Assembly: GCA_027459525.1 (NCBI GenBank)
Contig: DAIDIC010000029.1
Location: forward strand, 1-50,602
Source of the DNA: JAJYBV01 sp021812265
GTDB taxonomy: Bacteria > Chloroflexota > Ktedonobacteria > Ktedonobacterales > JACDGC01
Length of the DNA: 50,602 bases
Reading direction: 5' to 3'
A program made the position numbers and the translations under genes. The stretch's first letter is position 1; each line of letters starts with the position of its first letter. Under the pieces are notes generated by a model. The model was not told where the DNA came from, ran no database searches, and worked only from the letters and a program-made list of their open reading frames with translations. This document shows, piece after piece, positions 1-9,130 of this stretch.

Positions 1-21
1 ACGTATTGGACTAACCGCGCC

Positions 22-285
22 ATGATTATGGCAGTAGTAGGCATGGTCATCGGTTTATTGGCCGCCGCAGCCGCCATACTCATTCCCACAGCAATCGTTT
101 TTCTGTTGATTAGCGCGCCATTTATGCTGATAGCGCGCCGCCGCCGTAACACTGCGCGCAAACAGTTTAAAACCCTTTCTGCCGAAGAAATATTGCGCGA
201 ACGCTACGCCAGCGGAGCTATTGATTTCGATACATTTGAATCGCAGCTTGACAAAATTATGAAATCACGCAATACAATACAGTGA
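22..285 (+). CDS. Small SHOCT-domain membrane protein
   Basis: This is an 87-residue protein. Residues 3-40 are strongly hydrophobic and are followed by an Arg cluster (RRRR), so one or two membrane segments with a cytoplasmic basic edge are likely. The C-terminal stretch from about residue 54 (AEEILRERYASGAIDFDTFE) is a typical SHOCT domain, a short helical module found at the C-termini of many small bacterial membrane proteins and thought to mediate oligomerisation. The reading frame stays open to the left window edge, so the true start may lie outside the window; the ATG used here has no clear Shine-Dalgarno. The next gene begins 21 bases downstream on the same strand. The biological role is unknown. 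Confidence 0.75.
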   Translation: MIMAVVGMVIGLLAAAAAILIPTAIVFLLISAPFMLIARRRRNTARKQFKTLSAEEILRERYASGAIDFDTFESQLDKIMKSRNTIQ

Positions 286-306
286 AATCTCATATATTGC
301 AAGGCT

Positions 307-1338
307 GTGCTACTTTTCATGGATCACTATAATACCGGCGCAACTCAAGACGTTGATAATCAATCGGAGTTGCCGTTTGTTTCAATAATTTTGCCGGTGC
401 GCAATGAAGAAAAATTTATTGCCAACTGCTTGAACGCTGTGCTGCAACAGCAATACCCACCAGAGAAAATGGAAATTCTTGTCGCAGATGGCTGCAGCAG
501 CGATCGCACTGTTGAAATTATCCGCCAAACAGCCGGAGCAACCCGTGTTACTGTTTTAGAAAACAGAAAACAAAAACAGGCGTGCGGCATAAATATCCTT
601 ATACAACACGCCAAAGGCGATATTATTATTCGAGTAGACGGCCACACCATTATCGCGCAAAACTATATTTATTCTTGTGTGCAGGCGCTGCGCGAAAGCG
701 GCGCCGATATGGTCGGCGGGGCTATTGCGCCGCAGGGGGTAACATCTATCGGCGAAGCAATTGCCTGCGCGGCTAAAACGCCGTTTGCGGTTCCGGGCGC
801 GTTTCACACCGCCGCCGCCGCGCAGTTTACCGATACGGTATATATGGGCGCGTGGAAACGCGAAGCAATTACTAAAACCGGGTTATTTAACGAAACATTG
901 CGCGCAAATGAAGATTATGAATACAACTACCGCTTGCGCAAAAACGGCGGAAAAATTTATTTTTCTCCCGCCATCACATCTGTTTACTACAACCGGCAAA
1001 GCTTTGGCGCGCTCTTCCGGCAATATTTTACCTATGGCCGCGGCAAATGCGCCATGCTCCGCCAAAATCCCACTTCTCTGCGAATTCGCCAATTAATTGC
1101 GCCGCTATTTACGCTGTGGCTGCTGCCCGGAATCTTTATCCTTTTTTTAGGGAATATTTTTTCCTTAATATGGCTCGGTGTTACAGCGCTGTATATATTT
1201 CTGGCGCTATTCTTTGCCTTTCGCGCTATCCCGCGCGACCAACCGCTGCTTATCTTCCCCGCAGCGCTGGCGTTCCCAGTGATGCATATTAGCTGGGGCG
1301 CCGGTTTTTGGCGCGGCTGGCTGGATAACATCAGTTAA
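307..1338 (+). CDS. GT2 family glycosyltransferase, ExoA-like, membrane-anchored
   Basis: The GT-A fold begins at about residue 24 (SIILPVRNEEKFIANCLNAV), followed by the DGCSSDRT nucleotide-binding loop and the VDGHT segment in the DxD position. The acceptor-side NEDYEYNYRL segment corresponds to the ED motif. Residues from about 265 on form two or three hydrophobic helices, so the enzyme probably works at the cytoplasmic membrane face. Sequence style and layout resemble succinoglycan ExoA-type transferases, which add a sugar to a lipid-linked glycan; the real donor and acceptor cannot be read from sequence. The frame starts at GTG 307, but ATG 319 (MDHYNTG) is equally possible. It follows the SHOCT gene closely and may be co-transcribed with it. 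Confidence 0.85.
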   Translation: MLLFMDHYNTGATQDVDNQSELPFVSIILPVRNEEKFIANCLNAVLQQQYPPEKMEILVADGCSSDRTVEIIRQTAGATRVTVLENRKQKQACGINILIQHAKGDIIIRVDGHTIIAQNYIYSCVQALRESGADMVGGAIAPQGVTSIGEAIACAAKTPFAVPGAFHTAAAAQFTDTVYMGAWKREAITKTGLFNETLRANEDYEYNYRLRKNGGKIYFSPAITSVYYNRQSFGALFRQYFTYGRGKCAMLRQNPTSLRIRQLIAPLFTLWLLPGIFILFLGNIFSLIWLGVTALYIFLALFFAFRAIPRDQPLLIFPAALAFPVMHISWGAGFWRGWLDNIS

Positions 1339-1384
1339 CTACAACTTCACCCAATACATAATAGATGGCCAACGGGTTACGCGC

Positions 1385-2578
1385 TTATTTTGCCGTATAA
1401 TCTCTTCCGTCACCATATACCGCGAGCGCAAAAGCAACGGAATACCGCAATACAAAAGACATTGGGCCGTCATCCAGCAAATACATCGTGTCACCAAAAT
1501 CATTGATAGCGTCGTCAAGACGTTTACGTGTTACCAGTCGCGCCTGCAGCGTCTCTTCTTGCGTCATTTCTGCCGAGCCTTTTCTATTTGCGCCGCTGGC
1601 TTTGCCGGCGATAAAAATCGAATTAAAATGATTGGATCGCTGATCTTTTTCAAATAAATTCAAGTCATTTGCCAGTCGAACAACTCTGCCGCCATTAGCG
1701 GAACAGGGAAACCCGCGTTTCCATACTCGCTGCGGATCTTGTTCCAATGTACAGATTAACGCAGCGGTTAGGGGCACCCCCACAGAAAATTTTGCGCTGC
1801 GAATATATTTTGGAAATTTGGGAAGGCTGCGCAGCTTTTTCCCTTCATGCATCACACAATCCCAAGCAAACTCATGGCGTATGGCGCCGGCGCAGCGGGC
1901 AAACTCAAACGCAAACAGCCAGTTGCGATACTGATTATTTTTAGGCAAAACAGGCGCATTGCGCCAATGTTCCGGCAATTCATCAAAAATATCGTCTAAT
2001 CCGTGGCGTAATGCGGCGCACTCCGGGGGAATTTCTTCGGAGCGCAATCCATCTTCAGAGATATAGAAATTGAGTTTCCGCAGATGATACGGCTCGACAA
2101 TCTGCAAAACACGATGAAACATATGCGCCAAATATCGGCTCATACGATCTTGCGCCTGTTGTGATGTTGTTTCGGTTAGGTTGGTATATTGCGGATCATC
2201 GGTAAAAGAATCAAACGCATATACCCAATAAATATACTTTACCAGCAGCATAATATCCGGCCAAGGAGCCTCATTGGGCGAAGAACAAACACCAAACAAC
2301 GCGCTGGCTTCTTGGTGACGGTACGGTATACCCATACGACCGGTCCAATCATATAGCTCTTTTATTGCGCGCTCTACCCTTATTTTTTGCTCTTGCTGCC
2401 AAGGATCATTCTCACCGGGGCGCATGCGTTCAACCAACGTCCGCCAATCAAACCGATGATGAGAGGTATCTGCCTTTGCCAAAAAAGTTGTTAAAGCGCG
2501 TCGCGCGCTGACCTCACCATTCGGCAATGAAGTGCCGTCTATAAGATCGGAGTTCACAAAATCACCTTGTTTCTGCAT
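1385..2578 (-). CDS. Class I terpene synthase-like protein
   Basis: This 397-residue protein has the landmarks of the all-alpha class I terpene cyclase fold. A metal-binding segment lies at about 123-128 (DSFTDD) within an aromatic helix. A helix carries a candidate diphosphate-sensing Arg (YIRSAKFSVG). The helix RLANDLNLFEKD at about 301-312 sits where the NSE/DTE motif (NDxxSxxxE) belongs. Both metal motifs are imperfect: the second Asp of DDxxD is Ser, the NSE Ser is Leu and its Glu is Asp. The family would cyclise a prenyl diphosphate; the product is unknown and activity is not assured. The ATG at 2578 has no ribosome site, whereas GTG 2557 is preceded by AAGGTGA about 4 bases upstream, so the protein may be 7 residues shorter. 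It stands alone, 13 kb from the carotenoid genes. Confidence 0.65.
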   Translation of the reverse strand: MQKQGDFVNSDLIDGTSLPNGEVSARRALTTFLAKADTSHHRFDWRTLVERMRPGENDPWQQEQKIRVERAIKELYDWTGRMGIPYRHQEASALFGVCSSPNEAPWPDIMLLVKYIYWVYAFDSFTDDPQYTNLTETTSQQAQDRMSRYLAHMFHRVLQIVEPYHLRKLNFYISEDGLRSEEIPPECAALRHGLDDIFDELPEHWRNAPVLPKNNQYRNWLFAFEFARCAGAIRHEFAWDCVMHEGKKLRSLPKFPKYIRSAKFSVGVPLTAALICTLEQDPQRVWKRGFPCSANGGRVVRLANDLNLFEKDQRSNHFNSIFIAGKASGANRKGSAEMTQEETLQARLVTRKRLDDAINDFGDTMYLLDDGPMSFVLRYSVAFALAVYGDGRDYTAK

Positions 2579-2778
2579 TATAAATATAAGAAAAATTTTC
2601 TATGGTCAGGGTTTGCTCGCGCACATTGAAAACAAGCGAGATAGCGAAGAAACAGCTGCGCCCACGCGCAATATACAGGAAAGATCCATATTCCGGCGCG
2701 TTGCCGAAACTGGGTCCTCACTATATAACTAATAAAGCAAACGGCCTGACAGTATCAGATTATTTCATGGACATTATA

Positions 2779-4014
2779 TCAAACTTTTGTATAAACCATA
2801 CCGCCTAAATTGCGCGCCATCCCTTTAATTTCCAACATCATCAGCGAACCGGAAATTGCCGAAATCGGGGAATTGGACAGCCGGCAGATTTCATCAATAT
2901 GCAGCGCCTGATTAGCGATAATTTGCAGTATGCTGGCCTCAAATTCATCTACCGGAGCAATCTCGCGCATGACGATTTGTTCCGGCAGCAAAAAATCATT
3001 CAAGTGCTGAATCACATCTTGCGCTGAAGTAACACAATGCGCGCCGTGTTGAATTTGCGCTAAACAGCCGCGGCTGCGTTCGTTGAAAATAGAGCCGGGC
3101 ACAGCCATAACCTCGCGGCCATGTTCGCGAGCAAAATCGGCAGTAATTAAAGCGCCGCTGCGTTCCGGCGCTTCGGTAATAATGGAAGCGCTGCATAATC
3201 CGCTGATGATACGATTTCGCGCCGGAAAATTTCCGGCTTCGGGAGGCGCTCCCAAAGAAAATTCACTGACAATAGCTCCGCGCTCAACAATTTTTGCCGC
3301 CAGCCGCGCATGTTCCGGCGGATAAACAATATCCACACCGCAACCTAGCACAGCAATGGTGCGGCCGCCGGCTTCCAAAGCCGCCGTGTGCGCCGCCATA
3401 TCTACGCCGCGCGCTAGTCCGCTTACGATGGTTACGCCTCTTTCAGCCAAATCTTTAGAAATTTGTGTAGTAACCATACGTCCATAACTGGTAATTTTAC
3501 GGGTGCCGACTATAGCAATAGCAAGATCATCCGCGGCAGTTAATTCGCCGCGCGCATACAGCACAAACGGTGGATTCGGTATGTTGCGCAGCAAATATGG
3601 ATACGCTTTATCACGCAGTGTAATTGCTGCGGCGCGGGCTTTGACAAGTTTTTGCATTTCGGCTTCAGGAAAGATTTTTTGCCGCTGAACAACAACATCT
3701 GCCGCAAGTTTTTCATCTAAGCCGGCTTCGCGCAGTTCTTTTGCCGGAGCGCCCCATGCGGATTCCGCAGAGCCAAAACATTGCAGCAATTTTTCAAAAC
3801 GCGCGCCGCCAATACCGCTCACCTTGTTCCAAGCCACCCAGAATGGTCTGTCGGGGTCTTCATTTAAGTTCATAACAGGAAGATTATCCGGAACAGCATA
3901 CACGGCAGGCGCCGGATAGTAATTTTTCTTAGCCGGCTCTTTTCCAGACGGGTTTGTGGTTATATTTTCGGAAGGCTCTGCCGGCAGAAAAGATAGTTGC
4001 TGTTCATTTATCAC
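2779..4014 (-). CDS. dprA: DNA processing protein DprA
   Basis: DprA loads RecA onto incoming single-stranded DNA during natural transformation. The central Rossmann-like domain is clear: GTRKITSYGR, then VSGLARGVDMAAHTAAL, LGCGVDIVYPPEH, FPARNRIISGL, and SGALITADFAREHGREVMAVPG. A helix-hairpin-helix-like N-terminal part (NKVSGIGGARFEKLL) precedes it. A C-terminal winged helix (HIDEICRLSNSPISAI...LEIKGMARNLGGMVYTKV) completes the family layout. I start it at GTG 4014 because GGAG lies 7 bases upstream; the frame is open to 4173, but that longer N-terminus is Cys/aromatic-rich and unlike DprA. The product is 411 residues. It lies 166 bases downstream of the TIM-barrel gene on the same strand. 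Confidence 0.93.
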   Translation of the reverse strand: MINEQQLSFLPAEPSENITTNPSGKEPAKKNYYPAPAVYAVPDNLPVMNLNEDPDRPFWVAWNKVSGIGGARFEKLLQCFGSAESAWGAPAKELREAGLDEKLAADVVVQRQKIFPEAEMQKLVKARAAAITLRDKAYPYLLRNIPNPPFVLYARGELTAADDLAIAIVGTRKITSYGRMVTTQISKDLAERGVTIVSGLARGVDMAAHTAALEAGGRTIAVLGCGVDIVYPPEHARLAAKIVERGAIVSEFSLGAPPEAGNFPARNRIISGLCSASIITEAPERSGALITADFAREHGREVMAVPGSIFNERSRGCLAQIQHGAHCVTSAQDVIQHLNDFLLPEQIVMREIAPVDEFEASILQIIANQALHIDEICRLSNSPISAISGSLMMLEIKGMARNLGGMVYTKV

Positions 4015-4180
4015 ACAATGGCTCCGAGGGTATAAAATATACTCGTTGAATAAAAAGAAAATGGCGCGTATAGTATTACCAATGACCATATAAACGCAAT
4101 CAATGCATTTAAAGCTAAACGCGCCTGCTCTCCATCCATGGATACACCGGAATAACCGCACATTCGGCGCCAATTACACA

Positions 4181-5017
4181 TTATTTGCTGTCTGAAACAA
4201 AGGCGCTGTTTACAAACGCTCGCGCCGCGCGCAGTTTTTGTATGGCGATTTGCGGAATACCAAGCCCCACCTCAAAAGGAGATAGTTCATAGGTTACAGG
4301 CCCGGCGTAATGTTGGCGGGCCAGTTCACGCAAAAACGCAGATAAATCGCCGCAATTCCCTTTTCCCGGCGCCAAATGTGTTTTGGCGTTACGCAGCGGC
4401 GATTCAATGAAAACATCGTTGAAATGCACGTTGCACAATCTTCCCCCAATATATTGGATTGATTGAATAAAATCTTCGCCGCTTGCGCCGGAATGGCCGG
4501 TGTCATATACCACACATAAATTATTTTTATCGGTAAAATCAATAAAATAATCCAGAGAATCAAACAACCGCGGCGGTTTTTTCACCGGTTTTTGGGTCGT
4601 TTCTAATCCAAATTTCAATTGATAGTGTTCGGCAAACGCTGCGCCCAGTTTTACCCCATTCAGATATTTTTTGGCGCGCGGCGTTGCCAATGAATATGAT
4701 TTCGGCGCATGAATAACAAATGATTCACAATCTAAATCTCGCGCCATACGCGCCACTGCAAGGATTCTTTCGGTTTGCTCCCTTGGCCAGCCGGGAAATG
4801 GATAGAGCGGCGGATGAAAGGTATAAATTGGCAAGCTGAAATCGCGCGCAAGTTTTTTGGCGTATGCGGCGCCGCGAATAAGCAATTCGGGAGAGGCGTC
4901 TATTTCCACGCCATCAAACCCAGCTTGTTTTATAATTGAAAACGCCAGCTTTAATGGCAGATGATAAAGCGTGCCGGTAGAACAACTTATACGCAAAGGT
5001 ATATTTTCCTGCATCAT
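4181..5017 (-). CDS. Sugar phosphate isomerase/epimerase family TIM-barrel protein
   Basis: At 278 residues this fits the xylose-isomerase-like (AP endonuclease 2) TIM-barrel family. Successive beta strands can be seen: RISCSTGTLY, GFDGVEIDAS, IYTFHPPLYPFPG, CESFVIHAPKS, FGLETTQKP, CVVYDTGHSGASG, CNVHFNDVF and PVTYELSPFEVG. The likely metal ligands are the Glu of FGLET, the Asp/His of YDTGH, the His of VHFND and the Glu of TYELS. Members isomerise or epimerise ketoses, or cleave related substrates; the actual substrate cannot be told. The start is well placed, with AGAGGAC just upstream of ATG 5017 (a second ATG follows at once). It probably shares a transcript with dprA. Confidence 0.8.
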   Translation of the reverse strand: MMQENIPLRISCSTGTLYHLPLKLAFSIIKQAGFDGVEIDASPELLIRGAAYAKKLARDFSLPIYTFHPPLYPFPGWPREQTERILAVARMARDLDCESFVIHAPKSYSLATPRAKKYLNGVKLGAAFAEHYQLKFGLETTQKPVKKPPRLFDSLDYFIDFTDKNNLCVVYDTGHSGASGEDFIQSIQYIGGRLCNVHFNDVFIESPLRNAKTHLAPGKGNCGDLSAFLRELARQHYAGPVTYELSPFEVGLGIPQIAIQKLRAARAFVNSAFVSDSK

Positions 5018-5219
5018 TCAGGTCCTCTCATCTAGAAACCGGATATAAATTTTTGGCTCTGCGCCGTTTCATGGTATGACTCTTTGTCATCATAACAAAA
5101 CAGGCGGCATATCCTCAAATCACTGTCTCTATTTTCCCAGCGCGCGACAGCAAAACGTCATAAAATAAGATGCCCTGCGCCGTTTATTTTGCAGCGCAGG
5201 ACAAAAACCAGATTCGCTG

Positions 5220-6230
5220 TTATTGCTCATCGGTTAATTCAAGTTCTTCGATATCGAGACCAGAAAACTCCTCTACCAGCGGAATTTCTTCGGTAAAATA
5301 GTATTTTTGCCATAATTCTTCCGCAAGCAATTCCGGGGCGGAGCCTAAGCCATAAGCAGAAAAATATTCACAAACACGAAGCACATCTCGCTGAAAAAGT
5401 TTTTTTGCGTTTGGGTTACCGACAATATTTACTACCTGCGGAAAATCTATGATGGTTATTGCGCCTTTTTCGCGTCCGCAGCTAGTATCCGCCGGTTGGT
5501 AGAGAATATTATAAGCGGAAAGATCGCCATGAACAAAATTATTTTGCAGCAACAGCTCAATATTCCGTATAATTTCGGCAAATAATTCCGGAGCCTCTGC
5601 TTCGGGGATGTCGGTTTCATGTAAACTCGGCGCGCCGCGGTGTTCATCTCCAATGTACTCCATAAGAATAGCGTTAACACCAACCGCAATGGGGCGCGGA
5701 ACAGCAGCGCCGATTGTGTGAAGCATTTGCAGCGTAGTATACTCATACATCAGCCACGATGTCTGCTCAATTTGCCTGCCAAAATCTGTTCTTTTCTGCA
5801 ACGCCCGCGCCATGCGCTCTTCATTTTCTTTAATGCTTTGCGCGTCTATATTTAACACCGCGCGGCCTTTGCGATATATCGCGTCGTTGCGCAGCGTCCG
5901 GAACATCTTCGGGCGATATACTTTTGCGGCAACCCAGCCGATAAACACTTCAGGGTTTGGCGCGCAACGGTATACATTCGCTTCTTTTCCGCCTTTTACC
6001 AATGCGGTTACATCGCTTATATATCGCTGCTGGTAAAATTCCAAAAGTGATTGTTCCAGCCATTGCTTCTCATAAACCGCTGGATGGTATGACATAGCAA
6101 TAAAATCTTCATACACATCTTGTTCGGTGTTTTTGCGTTGTTTTTTTGCTGCTATTTTGCGCCGCGCCGGCAAATAATTGTCGAAATCAGTATCATCGTC
6201 CGCAAATTGTCTATGATCATGTTTTGTCAT
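5220..6230 (-). CDS. RIO-type atypical serine kinase
   Basis: RIO kinase hallmarks are present in order. KGGKEANVY stands for the STGKEA nucleotide loop, AAKVYRP carries the ATP-contacting Lys, MEYIGD is the hinge, VHGDLSAYNILY is the catalytic loop with Asp and Asn, and TIIDFPQVV is the metal-binding DxxQ segment. The protein is 336 residues; the acidic and basic N-terminal 60 residues resemble the N-terminal extension of archaeal/bacterial RIO1-like proteins. In eukaryotes and archaea RIO1 works in small-subunit ribosome maturation; the bacterial role is poorly known. It is monocistronic, with 202 bases to the next gene downstream. The ATG has only a distant GGA upstream. Confidence 0.9.
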   Translation of the reverse strand: MTKHDHRQFADDDTDFDNYLPARRKIAAKKQRKNTEQDVYEDFIAMSYHPAVYEKQWLEQSLLEFYQQRYISDVTALVKGGKEANVYRCAPNPEVFIGWVAAKVYRPKMFRTLRNDAIYRKGRAVLNIDAQSIKENEERMARALQKRTDFGRQIEQTSWLMYEYTTLQMLHTIGAAVPRPIAVGVNAILMEYIGDEHRGAPSLHETDIPEAEAPELFAEIIRNIELLLQNNFVHGDLSAYNILYQPADTSCGREKGAITIIDFPQVVNIVGNPNAKKLFQRDVLRVCEYFSAYGLGSAPELLAEELWQKYYFTEEIPLVEEFSGLDIEELELTDEQ

Positions 6231-6748
6231 GGTTTGTGTCTTTTTCCTTAACGCGCTTTAATGCGCTGCTCTATTTTTTTAGAATGAATGCGCTGTTTAC
6301 ATTGCGCAAATATATCTCACTGCGCAGCCATGACAAATAGCGACGCGCGATATATGGAGTGCGCGACAGCTGTTTTTTGCTATGGCGTATGTGTAAGACA
6401 CCGTTTGCGCGGGTAAAGGTTCTATGGCTGCTTTGGAAATCAAAAATCAGAGGATTCAACTATATCAAAGCCTATATCCTTCATGATTTTGCTATTCACG
6501 CAGAAATCTTTAAGCATAAAAAACTCAACGGATTTCACAACATGTGAATATACCATATTTATAAATCTGAAGGCCGCAAACCAGTGGCGCTGAAGAAAAT
6601 GAAGAAGTAACTATGCTGATGAAAACACAAGCAGTGTGGTTAAAAGCTCGTGTTAAAAACTACATGTAACTTTCCGGGAGCGCACGGACCGGCGCGGACC
6701 AAATACATACAGCCATCGACGTGTCTCCTTTCAAAAGTAAAATTTGAG
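6231..6748. other. Gene-poor spacer
   Basis: About 590 bases separate the RIO kinase start from the dehydrogenase start. No convincing complete gene is present. A short open stretch at 6571-6669 (32 codons, ending KTQAVWLKARVKNYM) has protein-like composition but no start and no ribosome site; it may be the tail of a lost gene. The RIO kinase promoter must lie at the left side, but I see no clear -35/-10 pair. Confidence 0.4.
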
Positions 6749-6768
6749 GTATGATATTAATATCATAC
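6749..6768. promoter_or_regulatory. Perfect 20-bp palindrome, candidate operator
   Basis: The half-site GTATGATATT is followed directly by its exact reverse complement. It lies 54 bases before the dehydrogenase ATG at 6822. The half-site contains TATGAT, a good -10 hexamer, so a regulator bound here would cover the promoter. The symmetric, spacer-free arrangement is typical of dimeric repressor sites, but no regulator gene is adjacent; the nearest is the tetR-type gene about 3 kb away. Confidence 0.45.
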
Positions 6769-6821
6769 ACGTTATCATTGTCTATGTCAAGTTATCAGGT
6801 ATGACAAAAAGGGAGATTTTT

Positions 6822-7805
6822 ATGAAAATTGCAGTGAACAGTTCGGCAGGTTTAGGCCACAACTTTAATGATGTTATCCATGCCGCCGGCAGTGATATAG
6901 AACTGCTTTCCTATGATAATGATGGAAATTCGCAGCATAACCTTGCGGAGGCAGATGTTTTTATTCGCGCGCATATTCCCAATGCGGCGCTGGAACGCGC
7001 GTTAAGCCAAACACATTCTGTGAAGTGGTTTCATACAGCCAGCGCCGGCGTAGATAGTTTTTGGGACTTAATCATCAAATACGTGCCAGAAAACGCAATA
7101 ATAACAAACAGCTCGGGAACCATGTCTCTGCCGATTGCAGAATATTGCATGGCGCAGATATACTCCATCGCCAAACAACTGCCCTTATTTGTGCGAATGC
7201 AAGACCGTCACACATGGGAGCAGCGCACCGAAAAAATTTCCAAAGATGTCTGCGGCGCAAACTTGTTTATTATCGGTTTAGGCAGTATCGGGTCAGATCT
7301 GGCAAAACTGGCTGCGGCAGCCGGCATGCATGTGCAAGGTGTGCGGCGTACTCCGGCTTCGCAAAACACAATTGCCGGAGTAGATCAGATATGGTCAATG
7401 CAAGAAAACTGGCAGAATGCGCTGGCAGAAGCGGATTATGTTGTCATCAGCGCTCCGCTGACTCCGGAAACATATAAGATTATAAATAAACAAACGCTGT
7501 CCCATATGAAATCGAGCGCATGGCTTATTAATATTGCGCGCGGCGCGCTGGTTGATGAAAACGCATTAATTGAAGCGCTGGAAGCAACCAGCATCGGCGG
7601 CGCAGCGCTGGATGTTGCCGAAACCGAGCCGCTTCCGGAATCAAGCGCGCTATGGCGGCTGCCAAATGCGCTGATTACCCCGCATATATCGTGGATGTCA
7701 CCAAAAATTCTGCAAAATCATATAGATTTGATTCTGAAAAATATCCAACGCTATCGCGAAGGGCAGCCTTTACTAAATATCGTTTCACGCGAGTATCGAT
7801 ATTAA
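6822..7805 (+). CDS. D-isomer specific 2-hydroxyacid dehydrogenase, NAD-binding
   Basis: This 327-residue protein has the two-domain D-2-hydroxyacid dehydrogenase layout. The Rossmann dinucleotide motif is GLGSIGSDLAKLAAAAG. The catalytic Arg lies in NIARGALVDENAL, the Glu in DVAETEPLP and the His in ITPHIS. An Arg-rich strand end (VQGVRR) follows the Rossmann motif, which may favour NADP. Family members reduce 2-keto acids to D-2-hydroxy acids or the reverse; the substrate is not evident. I choose ATG 6822 because GGGAG lies 6 bases upstream; the frame is open further upstream through the 20-bp palindrome, which is therefore read as regulatory. A pair of hairpins follows the stop codon. Confidence 0.88.
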   Translation: MKIAVNSSAGLGHNFNDVIHAAGSDIELLSYDNDGNSQHNLAEADVFIRAHIPNAALERALSQTHSVKWFHTASAGVDSFWDLIIKYVPENAIITNSSGTMSLPIAEYCMAQIYSIAKQLPLFVRMQDRHTWEQRTEKISKDVCGANLFIIGLGSIGSDLAKLAAAAGMHVQGVRRTPASQNTIAGVDQIWSMQENWQNALAEADYVVISAPLTPETYKIINKQTLSHMKSSAWLINIARGALVDENALIEALEATSIGGAALDVAETEPLPESSALWRLPNALITPHISWMSPKILQNHIDLILKNIQRYREGQPLLNIVSREYRY

Positions 7806-7813
7806 CACATACG

Positions 7814-7870
7814 GCGCAGCAAGCCAAACGCTGCGCAATATTCTCATCGGCGGCAACAAGACGCCGCCGA
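7814..7870. terminator. Two tandem hairpins between convergent genes
   Basis: The first hairpin has a 7-bp stem GCGCAGC/GCTGCGC (7814-7836, 9-nt loop). The second has an 8-bp stem TCGGCGGC/GCCGCCGA (7847-7870, 8-nt loop). They sit between the stops of two convergent genes, where bidirectional termination is expected. Neither has a clean U-tract, so factor-independent termination is uncertain. Confidence 0.5.
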
Positions 7871-7903
7871 AAAATCTTATATCTGCAAGCAAGCTGTTTT
7901 CAA

Positions 7904-9130
7904 CTAAGAATTCAGCAACGTTTGCGGATTTTCAGTATCCGTGTGGTTGTTTGCCGAAGCGTCTTGTTGTATAGAAACCTCCGGCTCCGGGAAGCTCTTT
8001 GCGGGAGACTGCAAAGCATTTCCCGCCGATGTGTTATGCTGTTTATACACTGCATAAAAATCTTTAATAAAATAAACCACCAAGGCTGCAACCGGCGCTG
8101 CAAAAAATGCGCCCCATATTCCCGCTTCACGAGCGCCAACAAGCAGCGCTATAAACACCCAGAAGGGATGCAGCCCAATACTTTGTCCCATAATACGCGG
8201 CGCAAATATCTGCAAAATAACCTGTTGCGCTATAACTAAAAATACAATCAGTATCACCAAGCGAATAATCAACACCGACGAAGGCGCATCTATAAAAACA
8301 ATGATTATTGGCGGCACAACAGCTATAAACGGGCCAATAAACGGTATCACCATCAATACACCCGCAAGAACACTAAACAGCAGGCCGCTGGGAGATCCCA
8401 ACATTGCCAGCGCCAGCCAAGTAGCAAACGCATACATCAGCCCAATAATAAGCTGCGCGCGCACAAACCCGCCAAATATCCGCTCAAAATGATTTTCTAA
8501 TAAATTAACGGTTTCATGCCAATTTTGTGGAACATATGAAAGAACCGAATGAAACAGATCCTGGCCGTTAATCATGATATAAAAAGAAAGGATGAGTGTA
8601 ATAAGGATATTCAATAAAACCGACATAATGGAGGAAACAAAAGAAGTGATGTTAAACGCTAACGAATTAACAATATTTTGCAGGTAATTTTGTATATTTT
8701 GTGTAACCTGCGAAACGGTTTTTTCCGCGTCGGCGTGGGAAATACCGAATTTTTGTAATTGGCTCATGATATTGTTATTAAAAGTTTGCAGATTATTTTG
8801 ACTGGCAAAATTGGCGACACGCAAAGCCAATTGTTTTACCTCATCACTGATGATCGGAGCAATTAATAAAACCATACCCGCCAGAAAAACAGCCGCCAGA
8901 AGATATACAATAGCAACAGAAATGTTCTTCGGAATCTTTAGTTTCTGCAGCCACCCGGCAATTGGCCCCAAAATATATGAAATAATCCATGCTGACAAAA
9001 CCAGCAGCAGCACATAACTAAAATGGAGCAATAGCTGCCAAAGAATATTAGCTAAAAATAATCCCATCAATATAACAGCTATTGAAAGGAGAATACGCCA
9101 AAGTGATTTTACGTCATTGAATATATTCAT
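7904..9130 (-). CDS. AI-2E family transporter (TqsA/PerM-like permease)
   Basis: At 408 residues with about eight hydrophobic segments, this matches the AI-2E transporter (formerly UPF0118) family. Family-type stretches include LLVLSAWIISYILGPIAGWLQ near the start, the amphipathic periplasmic region at about 95-165, LILSFYIMINGQDLF, GGFVRAQLIIGLMYA, GVLMVIPFIGPFIAVVPP and the late helices WVFIALLVGAREAGIWGAFF. The C-terminal 40 residues are polar and disordered. Some members export autoinducer-2 and others are sodium/proton antiporters, so the substrate is open. GGGG lies 8 bases before the ATG. Transcription starts somewhere in the long AT-rich spacer to its right. Confidence 0.87.
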   Translation of the reverse strand: MNIFNDVKSLWRILLSIAVILMGLFLANILWQLLLHFSYVLLLVLSAWIISYILGPIAGWLQKLKIPKNISVAIVYLLAAVFLAGMVLLIAPIISDEVKQLALRVANFASQNNLQTFNNNIMSQLQKFGISHADAEKTVSQVTQNIQNYLQNIVNSLAFNITSFVSSIMSVLLNILITLILSFYIMINGQDLFHSVLSYVPQNWHETVNLLENHFERIFGGFVRAQLIIGLMYAFATWLALAMLGSPSGLLFSVLAGVLMVIPFIGPFIAVVPPIIIVFIDAPSSVLIIRLVILIVFLVIAQQVILQIFAPRIMGQSIGLHPFWVFIALLVGAREAGIWGAFFAAPVAALVVYFIKDFYAVYKQHNTSAGNALQSPAKSFPEPEVSIQQDASANNHTDTENPQTLLNS

